This document shows, in pieces, positions 1 to 9,867 of a stretch of 64,000 bases of DNA (position 1 is its first letter; every line of letters starts with the position of its first letter). The position numbers and the translations under genes are program-made. Origin of the DNA: Vibrio tritonius (GTDB lineage Bacteria > Pseudomonadota > Gammaproteobacteria > Enterobacterales > Vibrionaceae); assembly GCF_001547935.1 (NCBI RefSeq), contig NZ_AP014635.1, forward strand, positions 2,356,001 to 2,420,000, read 5' to 3'. Below the pieces are notes generated by a model. It searched no databases. It was not told where the DNA came from and saw nothing but the letters and a program-made list of their open reading frames with translations.

Positions 1-953
1 GCTTGACCACGTAGAACGTCGATTTCTTGGTCGATCAGTGCAGAAGGAACATCGATGTCGTTTTCAGCTACTAGGCCGTCAATAGCTTGCTGTTTGATGT
101 TTGCTTTAACAGCTTGTTTAAGCTCGCGTTCCATGTTTTTGCGAACTTCAGCTTTAAGCGCTTCAACACCACCTTCTTGAACACCGAATTTAGAAACAAA
201 TTCGTCATTCAATTCAGGAAGCTCTTGAGCTTCAACTTTGTTCACTTTGATAGCAAATTTCGCTGCTTTACCTTTTAGGTTTTCAGCGTGGTAATCTTCT
301 GGGAAGTTTACTTCGATATCGAATTCCATACCTGCAGTTTTGCCAACGATACCGTCTTCAAAACCAGGAATCATACGGCCAGCACCCATTTCTAGTGGGA
401 AGTTTTCAGCTTTACCGCCTTCAAATTCTTCACCGTCGATAGAACCAACGAAATCGATACTAACGCGAGTGCCTTCAGCTGCTGGAGCGTCAACTTCAGT
501 CCAAGTAGACTGTTGTTTACGTAGAGTTTCTAGCATTTCTTCTACGTCTGCATCTTGTACATCAGCAGTTGGTTTTTCAACAGAGATGTTAGATAGACCT
601 TTCAGTTCAACTTCTGGGTACACTTCGAAAGTCGCTGTGAAAACAACGTCTTTACCTTCAGCAACTTCAACAGGAGCAAAAGTAGGTGCGCCAGCTGGGT
701 TGATTTTTTCTTTTACGATTGCTTCGATGAAGTGACGTTGCATAACTTCGCCTAGAACGTCTTGACGAACTGCTTGACCGTACATTTGAGCAACCATTTT
801 CATTGGCACTTTGCCTTTACGGAAGCCATCGAAACGACGGTTTTTCGCAATGTTGCGTAGTTCAGCTGTCACTGCATCTTCAACGTTTGCAGCAGGAACA
901 GTAATGTTAAGACGGCGTTGTAGGCCTTCTAGCGTTTCAACAGTAACTTGCAT
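1..953 (-). CDS. tig: Trigger factor, ribosome-associated chaperone (3' part lies outside the window)
   Basis: Peptidyl-prolyl isomerase and chaperone that binds at the ribosome exit tunnel and shields nascent chains. The N-terminal ribosome-binding domain starts [15 protein letters not shown] and contains the signature GFRKGKVP near residue 45. The FKBP-type PPIase domain follows at about residues 150-245, with [13 protein letters not shown], and then the start of the helical C-terminal domain. About 317 of roughly 430 residues are visible; the reading frame runs off the left edge. The ATG at 953 is preceded by a purine-rich GAGG. In Vibrio and Escherichia this gene is normally followed by clpP, which would lie outside to the left. 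Confidence 0.97.
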   Translation of the reverse strand, partial: MQVTVETLEGLQRRLNITVPAANVEDAVTAELRNIAKNRRFDGFRKGKVPMKMVAQMYGQAVRQDVLGEVMQRHFIEAIVKEKINPAGAPTFAPVEVAEGKDVVFTATFEVYPEVELKGLSNISVEKPTADVQDADVEEMLETLRKQQSTWTEVDAPAAEGTRVSIDFVGSIDGEEFEGGKAENFPLEMGAGRMIPGFEDGIVGKTAGMEFDIEVNFPEDYHAENLKGKAAKFAIKVNKVEAQELPELNDEFVSKFGVQEGGVEALKAEVRKNMERELKQAVKANIKQQAIDGLVAENDIDVPSALIDQEIDVLRGQ

Positions 954-1181
954 TATATTTAAACCTCAAAACTTGCTCAGTTCACTGAGCATCGTGAGCC
1001 AAAACCTAGTTTGGCTGCATCCATGTAGTATGCCCGAACGAGCACATAAATGTATCAATTGAGTGTAGATATACGTCCCACGAGGAATCGTATATCGGAC
1101 TAATGAGTGATATCTTGGCCAGCCATTGGCTGATGAAAGGTATCTCCGATTAGTCTCAGAACCAAAAATTAGAGACGCGAC

Positions 1182-1210
1182 ATTCTAACGAGCTACGCTT
1201 TTCCTGTCGA
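1182..1210 (-). promoter_or_regulatory. Candidate sigma-70 promoter of tig
   Basis: On the minus strand a -35 box TCGACA (1210-1205) and a -10 box TAGAAT (1187-1182) are separated by exactly 17 bases, each with one mismatch to consensus. Use of this promoter would give tig a leader of about 220 nt. The rest of the 524-bp gap between tig and dctB (954-1477) shows no gene; I did not identify the dctB promoter. Prediction only. Confidence 0.5.
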
Positions 1211-1477
1211 GCGCCGACCCGAGATGAAGTGTTTTAAGTTCTAAAAACCCAATCAAGTGCTAAAAAAAACACCAAACTAACATGGCACGGTGTAGGAAAT
1301 GGGGGCATATCAACCTATTTCAAGGCGTTGTTAAGGTTTTTTTCTTGAAAATAGGCCGAATTGTTTAAAAAGAGATCTTGCTCAGGTTTTACTCCGCAAA
1401 TTCAGCACCTTTCCCAGCACGTTTTATCGCTTTCCCATTATGCTTAGAACTCTGGAATCTGCAGTTGAGGCATCAGG

Positions 1478-3298
1478 ATGCTGCCATTACGTCGTTTTAA
1501 TGTCTATTTTGTGCTTCTCTACCTGTTTGTGACGGCACTGACCGCTCATTGGGTATGGCACTATAGTTATCAGTCGCTCATCACTGACCATACTACACAG
1601 TTAGAACGATTCTCTTCACATATTGCTGCGAAACTAGACAAATATGCCACCATTCCGCGCTTGTTATCAAAAGATCGCGAATTAATTGACGCACTACTCA
1701 GCCCCAATAACTCGGCCCAAATTGAAATAACTAATCGCTTTTTAGAACAGGTAAATAACGTTATTCAGGCATCCGACACTTACCTACTGGATCCCAAAGG
1801 AACCACTATTGCAGCAAGTAATTGGTCCTTAGGCCGAACTTTTATTGGCCGTAACTTTGCGTGGCGCCCCTATTTTTATGAAGCGATTGTTGGTGATAGC
1901 AGCCAATACTTTGCACTCGGCTCGACCTCTGGCGAGCGAGGGTACTATTATTCCTACCCCGTTATTTATGCGGCAGAAATCATCGGCGTCGTCGTCGTAA
2001 AAATGGATTTGACAGCGATTGAGGACAATTGGCAAAACCCTGACAGTTACTTTGTTGCCACAGATGCCAACAGTGTCATCTTCATGTCGAGTCAACCCAA
2101 ATGGCTATTTAAAAGTATTATCGACTTATCCCCAGAGACGAGGGAAAAAATACGTAATAGTCGCCAATACCTCAACAATACCATTCCATCATTGGGCTTT
2201 GTGGCTGATTTAACCCATTCGCCAGCAGAATGGACCAACCCGAAACAAGGTTGGCTAACAGGAGACATGATTGTTAACAGTCGCCCGTTATCAGAGTTAA
2301 ACCTCAATATTCGCGTTCTTACTCCTAAAATGGATCTGTTTTGGACTACTTTTGGCGCGGTGCTCATTCTGACTATGGTTTTCGCTATTGTATACCTCAT
2401 TTTATTGTTGATTTACCATCGTCTTGCACGGCAAAGACAGATTGAACAAATTCAACAAGAAGCAAAACAGAAACTCGAATTTTTGGTGATGGAGCGTACA
2501 TCAGAGTTACATGCAGAGGTGCAAGAGCGTATTCGCACCGAAGGGGCTTTGCGTCAAACTCAAGACGAACTTATACAGGCGGCTAAACTCGCGATGCTCG
2601 GGCAAATGTCGGCGAGCATCAGTCATGAACTTAACAACCCGTTAGCCGCGATTCGCGGCTTTGCCGATAATGCTCGACGTTTTATCGCTAAAGGCCAAAT
2701 TGAACGAGTGGATGACAACTTAGCGCGCATTTCATCTCTAACAGACCGTATGGCGAAAATCAGCAATCAATTAAAGTCTTTTGCTCGAAAATCTGATGCA
2801 AAAGAACAAGTTGTCGCCCAGCTTTTGCCCGTCATCTTATCCGCTAAAGAACTGGTTCAGCCACAATATCAAGCTCACCATGTTGATTTAGCCATTCACA
2901 CTCCAGAACAGCCAATTTGGGTTAGCATGAATCCAATCCAGCTTGAGCAAGTGCTGATTAACCTGCTGACGAATGCTTTACAGGCCATGGAGAATCAAGA
3001 AGTAAAACAAGTCGACATACATCTAGAAGTACATGAAGGTTTGGTCATGCTGTTTGTTGATGACAATGGCCCCGGAGTTCCTCTAGACAAACGAATACAC
3101 CTTTTTGATCCCTTTTATACTACCAAGAAAAATGGCTTAGGCTTGGGGCTCTCTATCTCTCATCAAATTATTGCTAGTTTAAACGGTAAGCTCACCGTCA
3201 CCGAGGCACCAAGAGGCGGTGCAAGGTTTGTTATAGCTCTCCCCGAGGTGGAGGTCCCCATGGTTCTATCGCCCCCGCCACCAGAGAATCAACACTGA
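1478..3298 (+). CDS. dctB: C4-dicarboxylate sensor histidine kinase DctB
   Basis: Membrane sensor kinase that detects C4-dicarboxylates in the periplasm and phosphorylates DctD. Visible order: TM1 at about residues 10-28, a large periplasmic double-PAS-like sensor to about 285, TM2 at about 290-313, a coiled-coil linker, then the HisKA domain with SISHELNNPLAAIRG (phospho-acceptor His383). The HATPase domain shows NLLTNALQAM, DDNGPG and GLGLGLSIS. Length of 606 aa fits DctB. The gene lies 9 nt upstream of the dctD start, so the two form one operon. It converges on the dctPQM genes, which are its expected target. The exact ligand range is inferred. Confidence 0.93.
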   Translation: MLPLRRFNVYFVLLYLFVTALTAHWVWHYSYQSLITDHTTQLERFSSHIAAKLDKYATIPRLLSKDRELIDALLSPNNSAQIEITNRFLEQVNNVIQASDTYLLDPKGTTIAASNWSLGRTFIGRNFAWRPYFYEAIVGDSSQYFALGSTSGERGYYYSYPVIYAAEIIGVVVVKMDLTAIEDNWQNPDSYFVATDANSVIFMSSQPKWLFKSIIDLSPETREKIRNSRQYLNNTIPSLGFVADLTHSPAEWTNPKQGWLTGDMIVNSRPLSELNLNIRVLTPKMDLFWTTFGAVLILTMVFAIVYLILLLIYHRLARQRQIEQIQQEAKQKLEFLVMERTSELHAEVQERIRTEGALRQTQDELIQAAKLAMLGQMSASISHELNNPLAAIRGFADNARRFIAKGQIERVDDNLARISSLTDRMAKISNQLKSFARKSDAKEQVVAQLLPVILSAKELVQPQYQAHHVDLAIHTPEQPIWVSMNPIQLEQVLINLLTNALQAMENQEVKQVDIHLEVHEGLVMLFVDDNGPGVPLDKRIHLFDPFYTTKKNGLGLGLSISHQIIASLNGKLTVTEAPRGGARFVIALPEVEVPMVLSPPPPENQH

Positions 3299-3307
3299 GG
3301 AGCCATT

Positions 3308-4651
3308 ATGTGTGATGTGTTTTTTATTGACGATGAAAATGACTTAAGAGTAGCAATCGAACAAAGTTTTGAACTAGCGGATATTGATGCCCGTTTTTTC
3401 GCTTGCGCTGAAGATGCCTTACTTGCTCTCAAAGAGGGAGAATCACCTGCTGTCATTATTTCAGATATCTGTCTCCCTGGTTTAACTGGGCATAATTTGT
3501 TGGCGACGTTGACTCAACAAGAGCCTGACATTCCTGTTATTTTGATTACAGGCCATGGCGATATTTCTATGGCTGTTCAAGCAATGCATGATGGAGCCTA
3601 TGATTTTATTGAGAAACCCTTTGCCACAGAACGTTTAATTGAAACCACGCTACGTGCTATAGAAAAACGCTGCCTGACCATTGAAAACCAAAAGCTCAAG
3701 CGCAGCTTAAAAGCCAGTCAAACATTAGGTCCACGAATTATTGGCGAAACACTCTCAATTCAACAACTGCGCGACACAATCTCTCATATTGCAGATACGG
3801 ATGCCGACATTCTACTGTTTGGCGAAACCGGCACAGGGAAAGAGCTTATCGCTCGCTCCCTACATGAGCAAAGCTCGCGACGTGAGCGTAATTTTGTCGC
3901 TGTCAACTGTGGTGCAGTACCAGAAAATCTCATTGAAAGTGAGCTTTATGGCCATGAGAAGGGGGCTTTTACAGGTGCAGAAGCAAAACGTATTGGCAAA
4001 TTCGAGCATGCCCAAGGCGGCACGCTGTTTCTTGATGAAATTGAATCAATGCCAATGCAAGCGCAAATAAGGTTACTTAGAGTATTGCAAGAACGAGTCA
4101 TTGAGAGAGTTGGATCTAATGAGCTGATTCCTCTCGATATTCGCGTTATTGCAGCAACGAAGATCGATCTTAAACAAGCGGCGTTAGATGGTGTATTTAG
4201 GCAAGATTTGTATTATCGCCTTAACATTGTCACACTCGACATTCCGCCGCTACGGGAGCGAAAAGAAGACATCCCCGCATTATTTCATCACTTTCTTTTG
4301 GTGGCGGCGGCTCGCTATGGCAAAGCCGCTCAATCGCTATCGCGCCAAGATCTACAATCCTTAATTAATCACTCTTGGCCAGGGAATGTACGTGAACTGA
4401 GAAACAGTGCTGAGCGCTACGTTTTACTTGGCAAATTGAGCCACCTTACCGATACACCTATCTCGATATCATCACTTAATAGTCTGGCAGATCAAGTTGC
4501 TGAATTTGAGAAAACCGTGATTGAAGAGGCGCTCATTGCTTGTGGAGGTAGCATTAAGGAAACCATGGATAAATTGGCCATTCCACGTAAAACCTTATAC
4601 GACAAAATGCAAAAATATCGCCTAGATAAGGACTTATACAAAGCCAGCTAA
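3308..4651 (+). CDS. dctD: Sigma-54-dependent response regulator DctD
   Basis: NtrC-type activator of C4-dicarboxylate transport genes. An N-terminal receiver domain carries the phospho-acceptor Asp53 in SDICLPG. The central AAA+ domain has Walker A GETGTGKE near residue 170, the sigma-54 contact loop GAFTGA near residue 227 and Walker B-like LFLDEIES. A C-terminal Fis-type helix-turn-helix (about 405-440, GGSIKETMDKLAIPRKTLYDKM) binds DNA. It follows dctB after a 9-nt gap with the SD-like sequence GAGGAG. A good sigma-54 promoter stands in front of dctP in the same window, which supports the assignment. Confidence 0.94.
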   Translation: MCDVFFIDDENDLRVAIEQSFELADIDARFFACAEDALLALKEGESPAVIISDICLPGLTGHNLLATLTQQEPDIPVILITGHGDISMAVQAMHDGAYDFIEKPFATERLIETTLRAIEKRCLTIENQKLKRSLKASQTLGPRIIGETLSIQQLRDTISHIADTDADILLFGETGTGKELIARSLHEQSSRRERNFVAVNCGAVPENLIESELYGHEKGAFTGAEAKRIGKFEHAQGGTLFLDEIESMPMQAQIRLLRVLQERVIERVGSNELIPLDIRVIAATKIDLKQAALDGVFRQDLYYRLNIVTLDIPPLRERKEDIPALFHHFLLVAAARYGKAAQSLSRQDLQSLINHSWPGNVRELRNSAERYVLLGKLSHLTDTPISISSLNSLADQVAEFEKTVIEEALIACGGSIKETMDKLAIPRKTLYDKMQKYRLDKDLYKAS

Positions 4652-4666
4652 TTCATTATGCCAAAG

Positions 4667-4696
4667 AAAAACCTCATCCGAAGACGAGGTTTTTTT
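4667..4696. terminator. Bidirectional terminator between dctD and dctM
   Basis: Stem ACCTC/GAGGT with an A-tract before it and seven T after it. It lies between the convergent dctBD and dctPQM operons and can act on both strands. Confidence 0.8.
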
Positions 4697-4707
4697 ATGC
4701 TATGAGA

Positions 4708-6069
4708 TTACTTGGTAATAATTTCAGGCCCCATCAGCATCGTTGGCAACCAGGTCGATACAGCAGGAATATAGGTTACGATAATCAAGAACAGGAACAT
4801 AATCGCTACCCAAGGTAAGGCGGCCTTCACCACATTGAGCATCGACATTTTCGCAACCCCAGCCGTCACAAAGAGGTTGAGCCCAACAGGAGGCGTTATC
4901 ATGCCAATTTCCATGTTTACTACCATCATGATACCTAAGTGAATTGGGTCAATCCCTAAAGCAATTGCAATCGGGAATACCAATGGTGCCACTATGATGA
5001 GTAGCCCCGATGGCTCCATAAATTGACCACCGATTAACAGCAATATGTTGACAGCGATAAGGAAAGTAATTGGCCCAAACCCAGCCTCCAATATCGACTC
5101 AGTAATCATTTGCGGAACACGTTCTTCTGTTAACACATGCTTCAGAATCAATGCATTGGCAATAATAAACAGCAGCATGATAGTTAACTTACCGGCATCA
5201 ACTAAGGTTTTCTGAGTGTCTTTATGCACAAAAGAATGCAATACCTTGACCACAAAGTTGGCCCGATTTTGTTTATCAGCAAACGGCCCCATATCGCGGT
5301 AGATAAAATTAGCAATAAAGAAGGAGTATATTGCAGCCACTGCCGCCGCTTCTGTTGGGGTAAAGATACCGCCATAAATACCACCCAGGATAATAACGAC
5401 AAGTAATAACCCCCAGCTTGCTTCTTTGGCAGAGATTAATGCCTCTTTCCACCCCACAAAAGGTTGTTTCGGCAACTTTTTCACTCGCGCAGCGATGTAG
5501 ATAGCAACCATTAACATCAACCCAGCTAACAGCCCAGGGATTACGCCTCCCAAAAACATACGCCCAACCGAAACATCGGTGGCGGCTGAGTACACAACCA
5601 TTACAATCGAAGGCGGAATCAAGATACCTAGCGTACCTGCGTTACAAATAACCCCAGCGGCAAATTCTTTGGTGTAGCCATTTTTGATCATCGCGGTAAT
5701 CACGATACTACCAATCGCCACTACTGTTGCTGGAGAGGAACCCGATAGGGCAGCAAACATCATACACGCCACAACCGATGCCATCGCCATACCACCAGGG
5801 AACCAGCCTACCATTGCTATTGCAAAGCGAATGATTCGTTTAGCTACCCCACCCGTGGACATAAAGCTTGAAGCCAAAATAAAGAAAGGAATAGCTAATA
5901 AGGTGTAATGGCCTTCGAATGCATTAAACAGCGTTTGCGCAACGGAAGCCAAAGAGGCTTCAGAGTGCCACATCAAAAACAGAATACTGGATAGGCCGAG
6001 CGAAACAGCAATTGGCACGCCAATCAGCATAAACCCAATCACCATCAAAAAGAGAACCAAAATAGCCAT
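4708..6069 (-). CDS. dctM: TRAP transporter large permease DctM
   Basis: Large membrane subunit of the tripartite ATP-independent periplasmic (TRAP) transporter, driving Na+-coupled uptake of succinate, fumarate or malate in the known family. The 453 residues are almost entirely hydrophobic, with about 12 predicted membrane segments, and include the family signature GSSPATVVAIGSIVI and EIGMITPPVGLN. The start has an AAGGAG ribosome binding site, and the gene begins 2 nt after the dctQ stop codon, so the pair is translationally coupled. It is the last gene of the operon dctP-dctQ-dctM. Confidence 0.95.
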   Translation of the reverse strand: MAILVLFLMVIGFMLIGVPIAVSLGLSSILFLMWHSEASLASVAQTLFNAFEGHYTLLAIPFFILASSFMSTGGVAKRIIRFAIAMVGWFPGGMAMASVVACMMFAALSGSSPATVVAIGSIVITAMIKNGYTKEFAAGVICNAGTLGILIPPSIVMVVYSAATDVSVGRMFLGGVIPGLLAGLMLMVAIYIAARVKKLPKQPFVGWKEALISAKEASWGLLLVVIILGGIYGGIFTPTEAAAVAAIYSFFIANFIYRDMGPFADKQNRANFVVKVLHSFVHKDTQKTLVDAGKLTIMLLFIIANALILKHVLTEERVPQMITESILEAGFGPITFLIAVNILLLIGGQFMEPSGLLIIVAPLVFPIAIALGIDPIHLGIMMVVNMEIGMITPPVGLNLFVTAGVAKMSMLNVVKAALPWVAIMFLFLIIVTYIPAVSTWLPTMLMGPEIITK

Positions 6070-6071
6070 GA

Positions 6072-6752
6072 TTATTTCTCCTTATCAACAGTTGAATTGG
6101 TTTTCGAGTCAAATGCCTCTCCAACATCGGCCAATTCAGCTTTAAGCGCATCAAGATCTTCTTCAGCTTCATGACCAGCAATTAAACGGTCAGCACCACA
6201 GAACACAATCATCCATGCTGCCTGTAAGAATCGAAACGTGAGTAATGCCATACCTAGTGGCAGAGCAAGATAAGGAATAAAACGAGGCAATTTTTCGTAA
6301 GCCTCCCCTTCGTTTAACCAATCTTCCATAAAACGCAGAAGATCAGGCATAGGGATATCGTCGGTCTCATACCATGCGCGCTCCGTCGCAAACGGATACC
6401 AATAGTTCCACGAGCCGACTAATAGCAAAATGGCGAAGGCCAGACAGCTTACGGCAGAAAGGAGCGCCAACACTTTTCGCCATGGAGGTGACACAATATT
6501 AATCACCACATCGACGCCAATATGGAAATGCTTCTTTACACCGTAGGAGGCGCCCACAAGAACCATCCATGCAAACATAAAGACCGTTAATTCGACAGCC
6601 CACAAAATATTGTCATTAAATGCATAACGCATAATGACATTGACAAAAGTCAGAAGAGTCATCGCTCCGAGAAAGAACGCGATCAAGGTTTCTTCTACCT
6701 TATCGGTCACCTCGCCTACGCGACTAAAAAAGGATTTTTCCATGAGATACAT
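6072..6752 (-). CDS. dctQ: TRAP transporter small permease DctQ
   Basis: Small four-helix membrane subunit of the TRAP transporter. TM segments are visible around residues 25-50 (IAFFLGAMTLLTFVNVIMRY), 55-75, 90-115 and 165-190. The hydrophilic C-terminal tail is acidic and ends about 40 residues after TM4. At 226 aa it is longer than the usual 160-190 because of a loop around residues 120-155 and this tail. A second ATG three codons downstream (6743) is an alternative start. It sits 54 nt downstream of dctP and 2 nt upstream of dctM. Confidence 0.9.
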   Translation of the reverse strand: MYLMEKSFFSRVGEVTDKVEETLIAFFLGAMTLLTFVNVIMRYAFNDNILWAVELTVFMFAWMVLVGASYGVKKHFHIGVDVVINIVSPPWRKVLALLSAVSCLAFAILLLVGSWNYWYPFATERAWYETDDIPMPDLLRFMEDWLNEGEAYEKLPRFIPYLALPLGMALLTFRFLQAAWMIVFCGADRLIAGHEAEEDLDALKAELADVGEAFDSKTNSTVDKEK

Positions 6753-6806
6753 CGCTCAATTGGTCAAATGGGGTGTGGCCTTCCCGCACAGAAGGCCACT
6801 CGAACG

Positions 6807-7805
6807 CTATTTTTTATTCGCATCCAACGCGGATTGAATCAGATCAGAACCGATGTCTTTTTCGAACTTCTTCCAGACTGGTTTCAACGCATCAACCCAC
6901 TGTTGACGTTGTTCTGGGGTTAACTGACGAACAACACCACCAGCATCGATGACGTATTGACGGTTCATCTGTTCTACTTTGTTTGATTCGGCGTTACGGG
7001 TTGCCGACACTTCCTTGATAATTTGTGCCAATTGAGTGCGCACATCGTTTGGTAACTTGGCCCACCATTTAGATGATGTCACAACGAGGTAATCGAGAAT
7101 TCCGTGATTGGTTTCCGTTGTACCATCTTGAACTTCAAAGAATTTCTTACCGTAAATATTGGACCAAGTGTTCTCTTGACCATCGATAACTTTGGTTTGC
7201 AAACCACCATACACTTCGGCAAATGACATTTTTTGAGGGTTGGCGCCAAGCTGCTCAAATTGGGCAACTAGCACATCAGACGCTTGTACACGGAACTTGA
7301 GGCCTCTGGCATCGGAGGGCATCACAATAGGTTTGTTGGCCGAGATCTGTTTCATACCGTTATGCCAAAATGCAAGACCTTGGACGCCGCGGCGTTTCAT
7401 AACGTTTTTCAATTTTTCACCAGCCGGTGAGTTTTGAAAACGGTCTACCGCTTCTACATCATCAAAAAGAAAAGGAAGGTCAAAAATGCGGAACTTTTTG
7501 GTGAATTTCTCAAATTTAGAGAGAGAAGGTGCGGCCATTTGCACATCGCCATTGAGCAAGGCTTCGAGTACTTTGTCATCATCGTATAACGTTGAGTTAG
7601 GGAACACCTGCATACACGCTTTGCCATTCATCTCTTCGTTAACGCGTTTCTCAAGTAACGAAGCAGCAATGCCTTTAGGGTGTTTATCCGTATTGGTAAC
7701 GTGACTAAATTTGATGACAATCTCGCCCGGTTCACAAGCAGCAAATGCAGAAAAACTGGTCGTAGCAAGAATGGAAGCAGTAAGTAGGGTAATTGGTTTC
7801 AACAT
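6807..7805 (-). CDS. dctP: TRAP transporter periplasmic C4-dicarboxylate-binding protein DctP
   Basis: Extracytoplasmic solute receptor that delivers C4-dicarboxylates to DctQM. A signal peptide (MLKPITLLTASILATTSFSA) ends at an AFA-A cleavage site near residue 22. The mature part shows the DctP family pattern: IKFSHVT at the start, FRIFDLPFLF near 105, and the substrate-binding region around KFRVQAS and VIDGQENTWSNIY. First gene of the operon, with a sigma-54 promoter about 65 nt upstream and an AAGGAGAATAAG ribosome binding site. Expression probably depends on DctD. Confidence 0.95.
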   Translation of the reverse strand: MLKPITLLTASILATTSFSAFAACEPGEIVIKFSHVTNTDKHPKGIAASLLEKRVNEEMNGKACMQVFPNSTLYDDDKVLEALLNGDVQMAAPSLSKFEKFTKKFRIFDLPFLFDDVEAVDRFQNSPAGEKLKNVMKRRGVQGLAFWHNGMKQISANKPIVMPSDARGLKFRVQASDVLVAQFEQLGANPQKMSFAEVYGGLQTKVIDGQENTWSNIYGKKFFEVQDGTTETNHGILDYLVVTSSKWWAKLPNDVRTQLAQIIKEVSATRNAESNKVEQMNRQYVIDAGGVVRQLTPEQRQQWVDALKPVWKKFEKDIGSDLIQSALDANKK

Positions 7806-7868
7806 TCTTATTCTCCTTAAAGGTTTTATATATCAGCCCCATCAATGGAGTCTGTATGCCTTTAAAAG

Positions 7869-7885
7869 AGCAATAAACAAGCCAA
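7869..7885 (-). promoter_or_regulatory. Sigma-54 (-24/-12) promoter of dctPQM
   Basis: Minus-strand sequence TTGGCTTG-TTTA-TTGCT matches the sigma-54 consensus YTGGCACG-N4-TTGCW with the GG and GC dinucleotides at the correct spacing. It lies 64 nt upstream of the dctP start, giving a leader of about 50 nt. DctD, encoded next door, is the expected activator. Confidence 0.85.
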
Positions 7886-7886
7886 G

Positions 7887-7915
7887 TTGAAACAATTTTA
7901 TAACATTTGTTTCAA
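7887..7915. promoter_or_regulatory. Perfect 9-bp inverted repeat immediately upstream of the dctP sigma-54 promoter
   Basis: TTGAAACAA (7887-7895) and TTGTTTCAA (7907-7915) form a perfect inverted repeat with an 11-bp A+T-rich spacer. It ends one base before the -24 element. It could be a DctD enhancer site, but its position is closer to the promoter than typical enhancers. It could instead bind a repressor or another factor. The remaining gap to selO (7916-8176) has no convincing gene. Confidence 0.5.
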
Positions 7916-8140
7916 TTCAACAACTTAACACCTATTAACATAACTTAAGACGTTAAAAAGAAAAAATGATGCATCTAAACTTGGGGGAAATGGGTGGAAA
8001 GTAACCCATCCAGATCGACCAAATGAGTCATTTCCCGCCAACCTTATCTCGAATAGACGTTGAAAGGGGTGAGCGTTCCTTCCAACATCGAGATTGACCT
8101 GTGCTCGTTGATGAAACGTTGAATTCTGATCAGAAATCAA

Positions 8141-8180
8141 AGATCAGACTAAAGCACTATAGATCGGATTAAAGTACTAT
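8141..8180. repeat. Two tandem copies of a 20-bp repeat at the selO 3' end
   Basis: Positions 8141-8160 (AGATCAGACTAAAGCACTAT) and 8161-8180 (AGATCGGATTAAAGTACTAT) differ at 3 of 20 positions. The second copy contains the selO stop codon. Probably a small local duplication. Confidence 0.7.
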
Positions 8181-9631
8181 GAAGAACAGCTAATTTCCAA
8201 CTGCTTGCCCCACTCTGGGGGTAGTTTGGCTAAATGAGCGTGCTCATTATGTTCATCAAAAGGTGTAGCAAGTACCTTAGCCAACAGTAATACCTCGCTT
8301 ATATCGCCCTGCTCTGCTTTTTCAATCGCTTGTTGTGCTAAGTAATTTCGCAGAATGTATTTGGGGTTTACTTGACGCATTGCAGCGCAGCGAATTGACC
8401 AGTCAACCTCACCTTCGCTCTCACAACGTTGGCGATAAGCCGCTAACCACTGCTCTGCCTGGTTTCTATTGATAACCAAGTCGAGTAGCGGTTGATTTCC
8501 GTCGCGATCGATGCAAGCAAGTTGGCGCAGAAAACGAGTATAGTCGGTTCGGTTACTTGCCAACATCGCAAACAGTTGATCAAACAGCTCGCTGTCGCCC
8601 AACTGTTGAGTGGTTAGCCCTAACTTTTTGCGCATCAAAATGCTGTATTCTTGGTTTAATGTTGGCTCGTAAAGGGCCAATCCCGATTCCAAATCGGTTC
8701 GATCGATAAGTGGTGAGAGCGCATGAGCTAGCGCCGACAAGTTCCATAACGCGACCCGAGGCTGGCGATCAAAACGATAACGCCCTTGATAGTCTGAATG
8801 ATTACAGATGAATTCAGGATCATAATCGTCTAAAAATCCAAATGGTCCATAATCAAAAGTTTGGCCAAGTATCGACATGTTATCGGTGTTCATTACGCCA
8901 TGGGCAAATCCCACCGCTTGCCAATGGGCTATCATGGAGGCAGTCGTTGTTACAATTTGTTCAAACATAGCAGCATAAGGTTTTTCGGCCTCTAAACATG
9001 AGGGGAAATGCCATAGCAAAACGCTATCAGCAAGTAAACGTAACTCTGCAATTTGATTGGTATAGAAAAAATGCTCAAAGTGACCAAAGCGAATATGACT
9101 TTGGGCCACGCGCAACAGTAAAGCACCACGCTCCTGCGTTTCACGATAAATTGGTGTTTGACTGCCAATCATTCCTAGTGCACGTGTGGTTGGAATCCCT
9201 AATCCGGCCATCGCTTCGCTACACAAATACTCACGAATGGTTGAACGTAATACCGCTCGTCCATCTCCCATACGAGAATAAGGTGTTAGGCCAGCACCTT
9301 TAAGATGTAGGTCGTACACTTCACCATCTAAAGCCGTTATTTGGGTCAACAGTAATCCGCGTCCATCACCTAGGTCCGGGTTGTACACACCAAACTGATG
9401 GCCAGCATATTTCATCGCTAACGGGGTTAACTTATCATCTGACACAAGCCCGGTAACACTCTCAAGCAATTCAAGAGTGGGTGACTCAGGCTGACCCAAT
9501 AGTTTGGCTAACGGCGCATTCCACACTAGCCATTCCATCTCATCGAGTGGTTGGGGTTTAATACGAGTGTAAAAAGCGTTAGGTAATTGACTGTAACGCG
9601 AAACTAATTGGACGGAATCCCAAATCGACAT
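8177..9631 (-). CDS. selO: Protein adenylyltransferase SelO (YdiU/UPF0061 family)
   Basis: Pseudokinase-fold enzyme which, in studied members, transfers AMP from ATP to Ser, Thr or Tyr of target proteins and helps in oxidative stress. Family motifs are visible: [19 protein letters not shown] (nucleotide binding), [22 protein letters not shown], and the catalytic region [13 protein letters not shown] near residue 243 followed by [14 protein letters not shown] chose the ATG at 9631 (MSIWDSVQ), which has TGAG at the right distance and gives 484 aa, the family length. An in-frame ATG at 9661 adds ten residues but lacks a ribosome binding site. The usual C-terminal selenocysteine/cysteine is represented by Cys in the last three residues (CSS). 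Confidence 0.93.
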   Translation of the reverse strand: MSIWDSVQLVSRYSQLPNAFYTRIKPQPLDEMEWLVWNAPLAKLLGQPESPTLELLESVTGLVSDDKLTPLAMKYAGHQFGVYNPDLGDGRGLLLTQITALDGEVYDLHLKGAGLTPYSRMGDGRAVLRSTIREYLCSEAMAGLGIPTTRALGMIGSQTPIYRETQERGALLLRVAQSHIRFGHFEHFFYTNQIAELRLLADSVLLWHFPSCLEAEKPYAAMFEQIVTTTASMIAHWQAVGFAHGVMNTDNMSILGQTFDYGPFGFLDDYDPEFICNHSDYQGRYRFDRQPRVALWNLSALAHALSPLIDRTDLESGLALYEPTLNQEYSILMRKKLGLTTQQLGDSELFDQLFAMLASNRTDYTRFLRQLACIDRDGNQPLLDLVINRNQAEQWLAAYRQRCESEGEVDWSIRCAAMRQVNPKYILRNYLAQQAIEKAEQGDISEVLLLAKVLATPFDEHNEHAHLAKLPPEWGKQLEISCSS

Positions 9632-9769
9632 GCTGCATCTCAACTTATGAAACAGATCCAAACGGTAGCAAATACTTGAGTAAAATACTAGGTTTTAGTC
9701 AATTACCTTGAGAGGGAATGACTATTGCTACCATAATTAAGTTTGAGCTGTTCTTGTTGATACAGCTTT

Positions 9770-9803
9770 GAATTCTGCATATTGAGGTCATTTGGGTATA
9801 TAA
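9770..9803. repeat. Dispersed repeat family 1, half element upstream of sdaA
   Basis: GAATTCTGCAT followed by TTGAGGTCATTTGGGTATA. The same segment, including the GAATTCTGCAT extension, recurs inverted at 60999-61036. It lies 65 nt before the sdaA start, in the promoter region. Confidence 0.7.
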
Positions 9804-9867
9804 ACTGTCTCTATCTATACTTCAGCTAATACAGTTCAACGTTGTTCATGACTATGGAGTGAACGAT

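Noticed and set aside
7925-8140. 71-codon minus-strand frame between dctP and selO
   Set aside because: No ribosome binding site, no domain and unconvincing composition; treated as non-coding.
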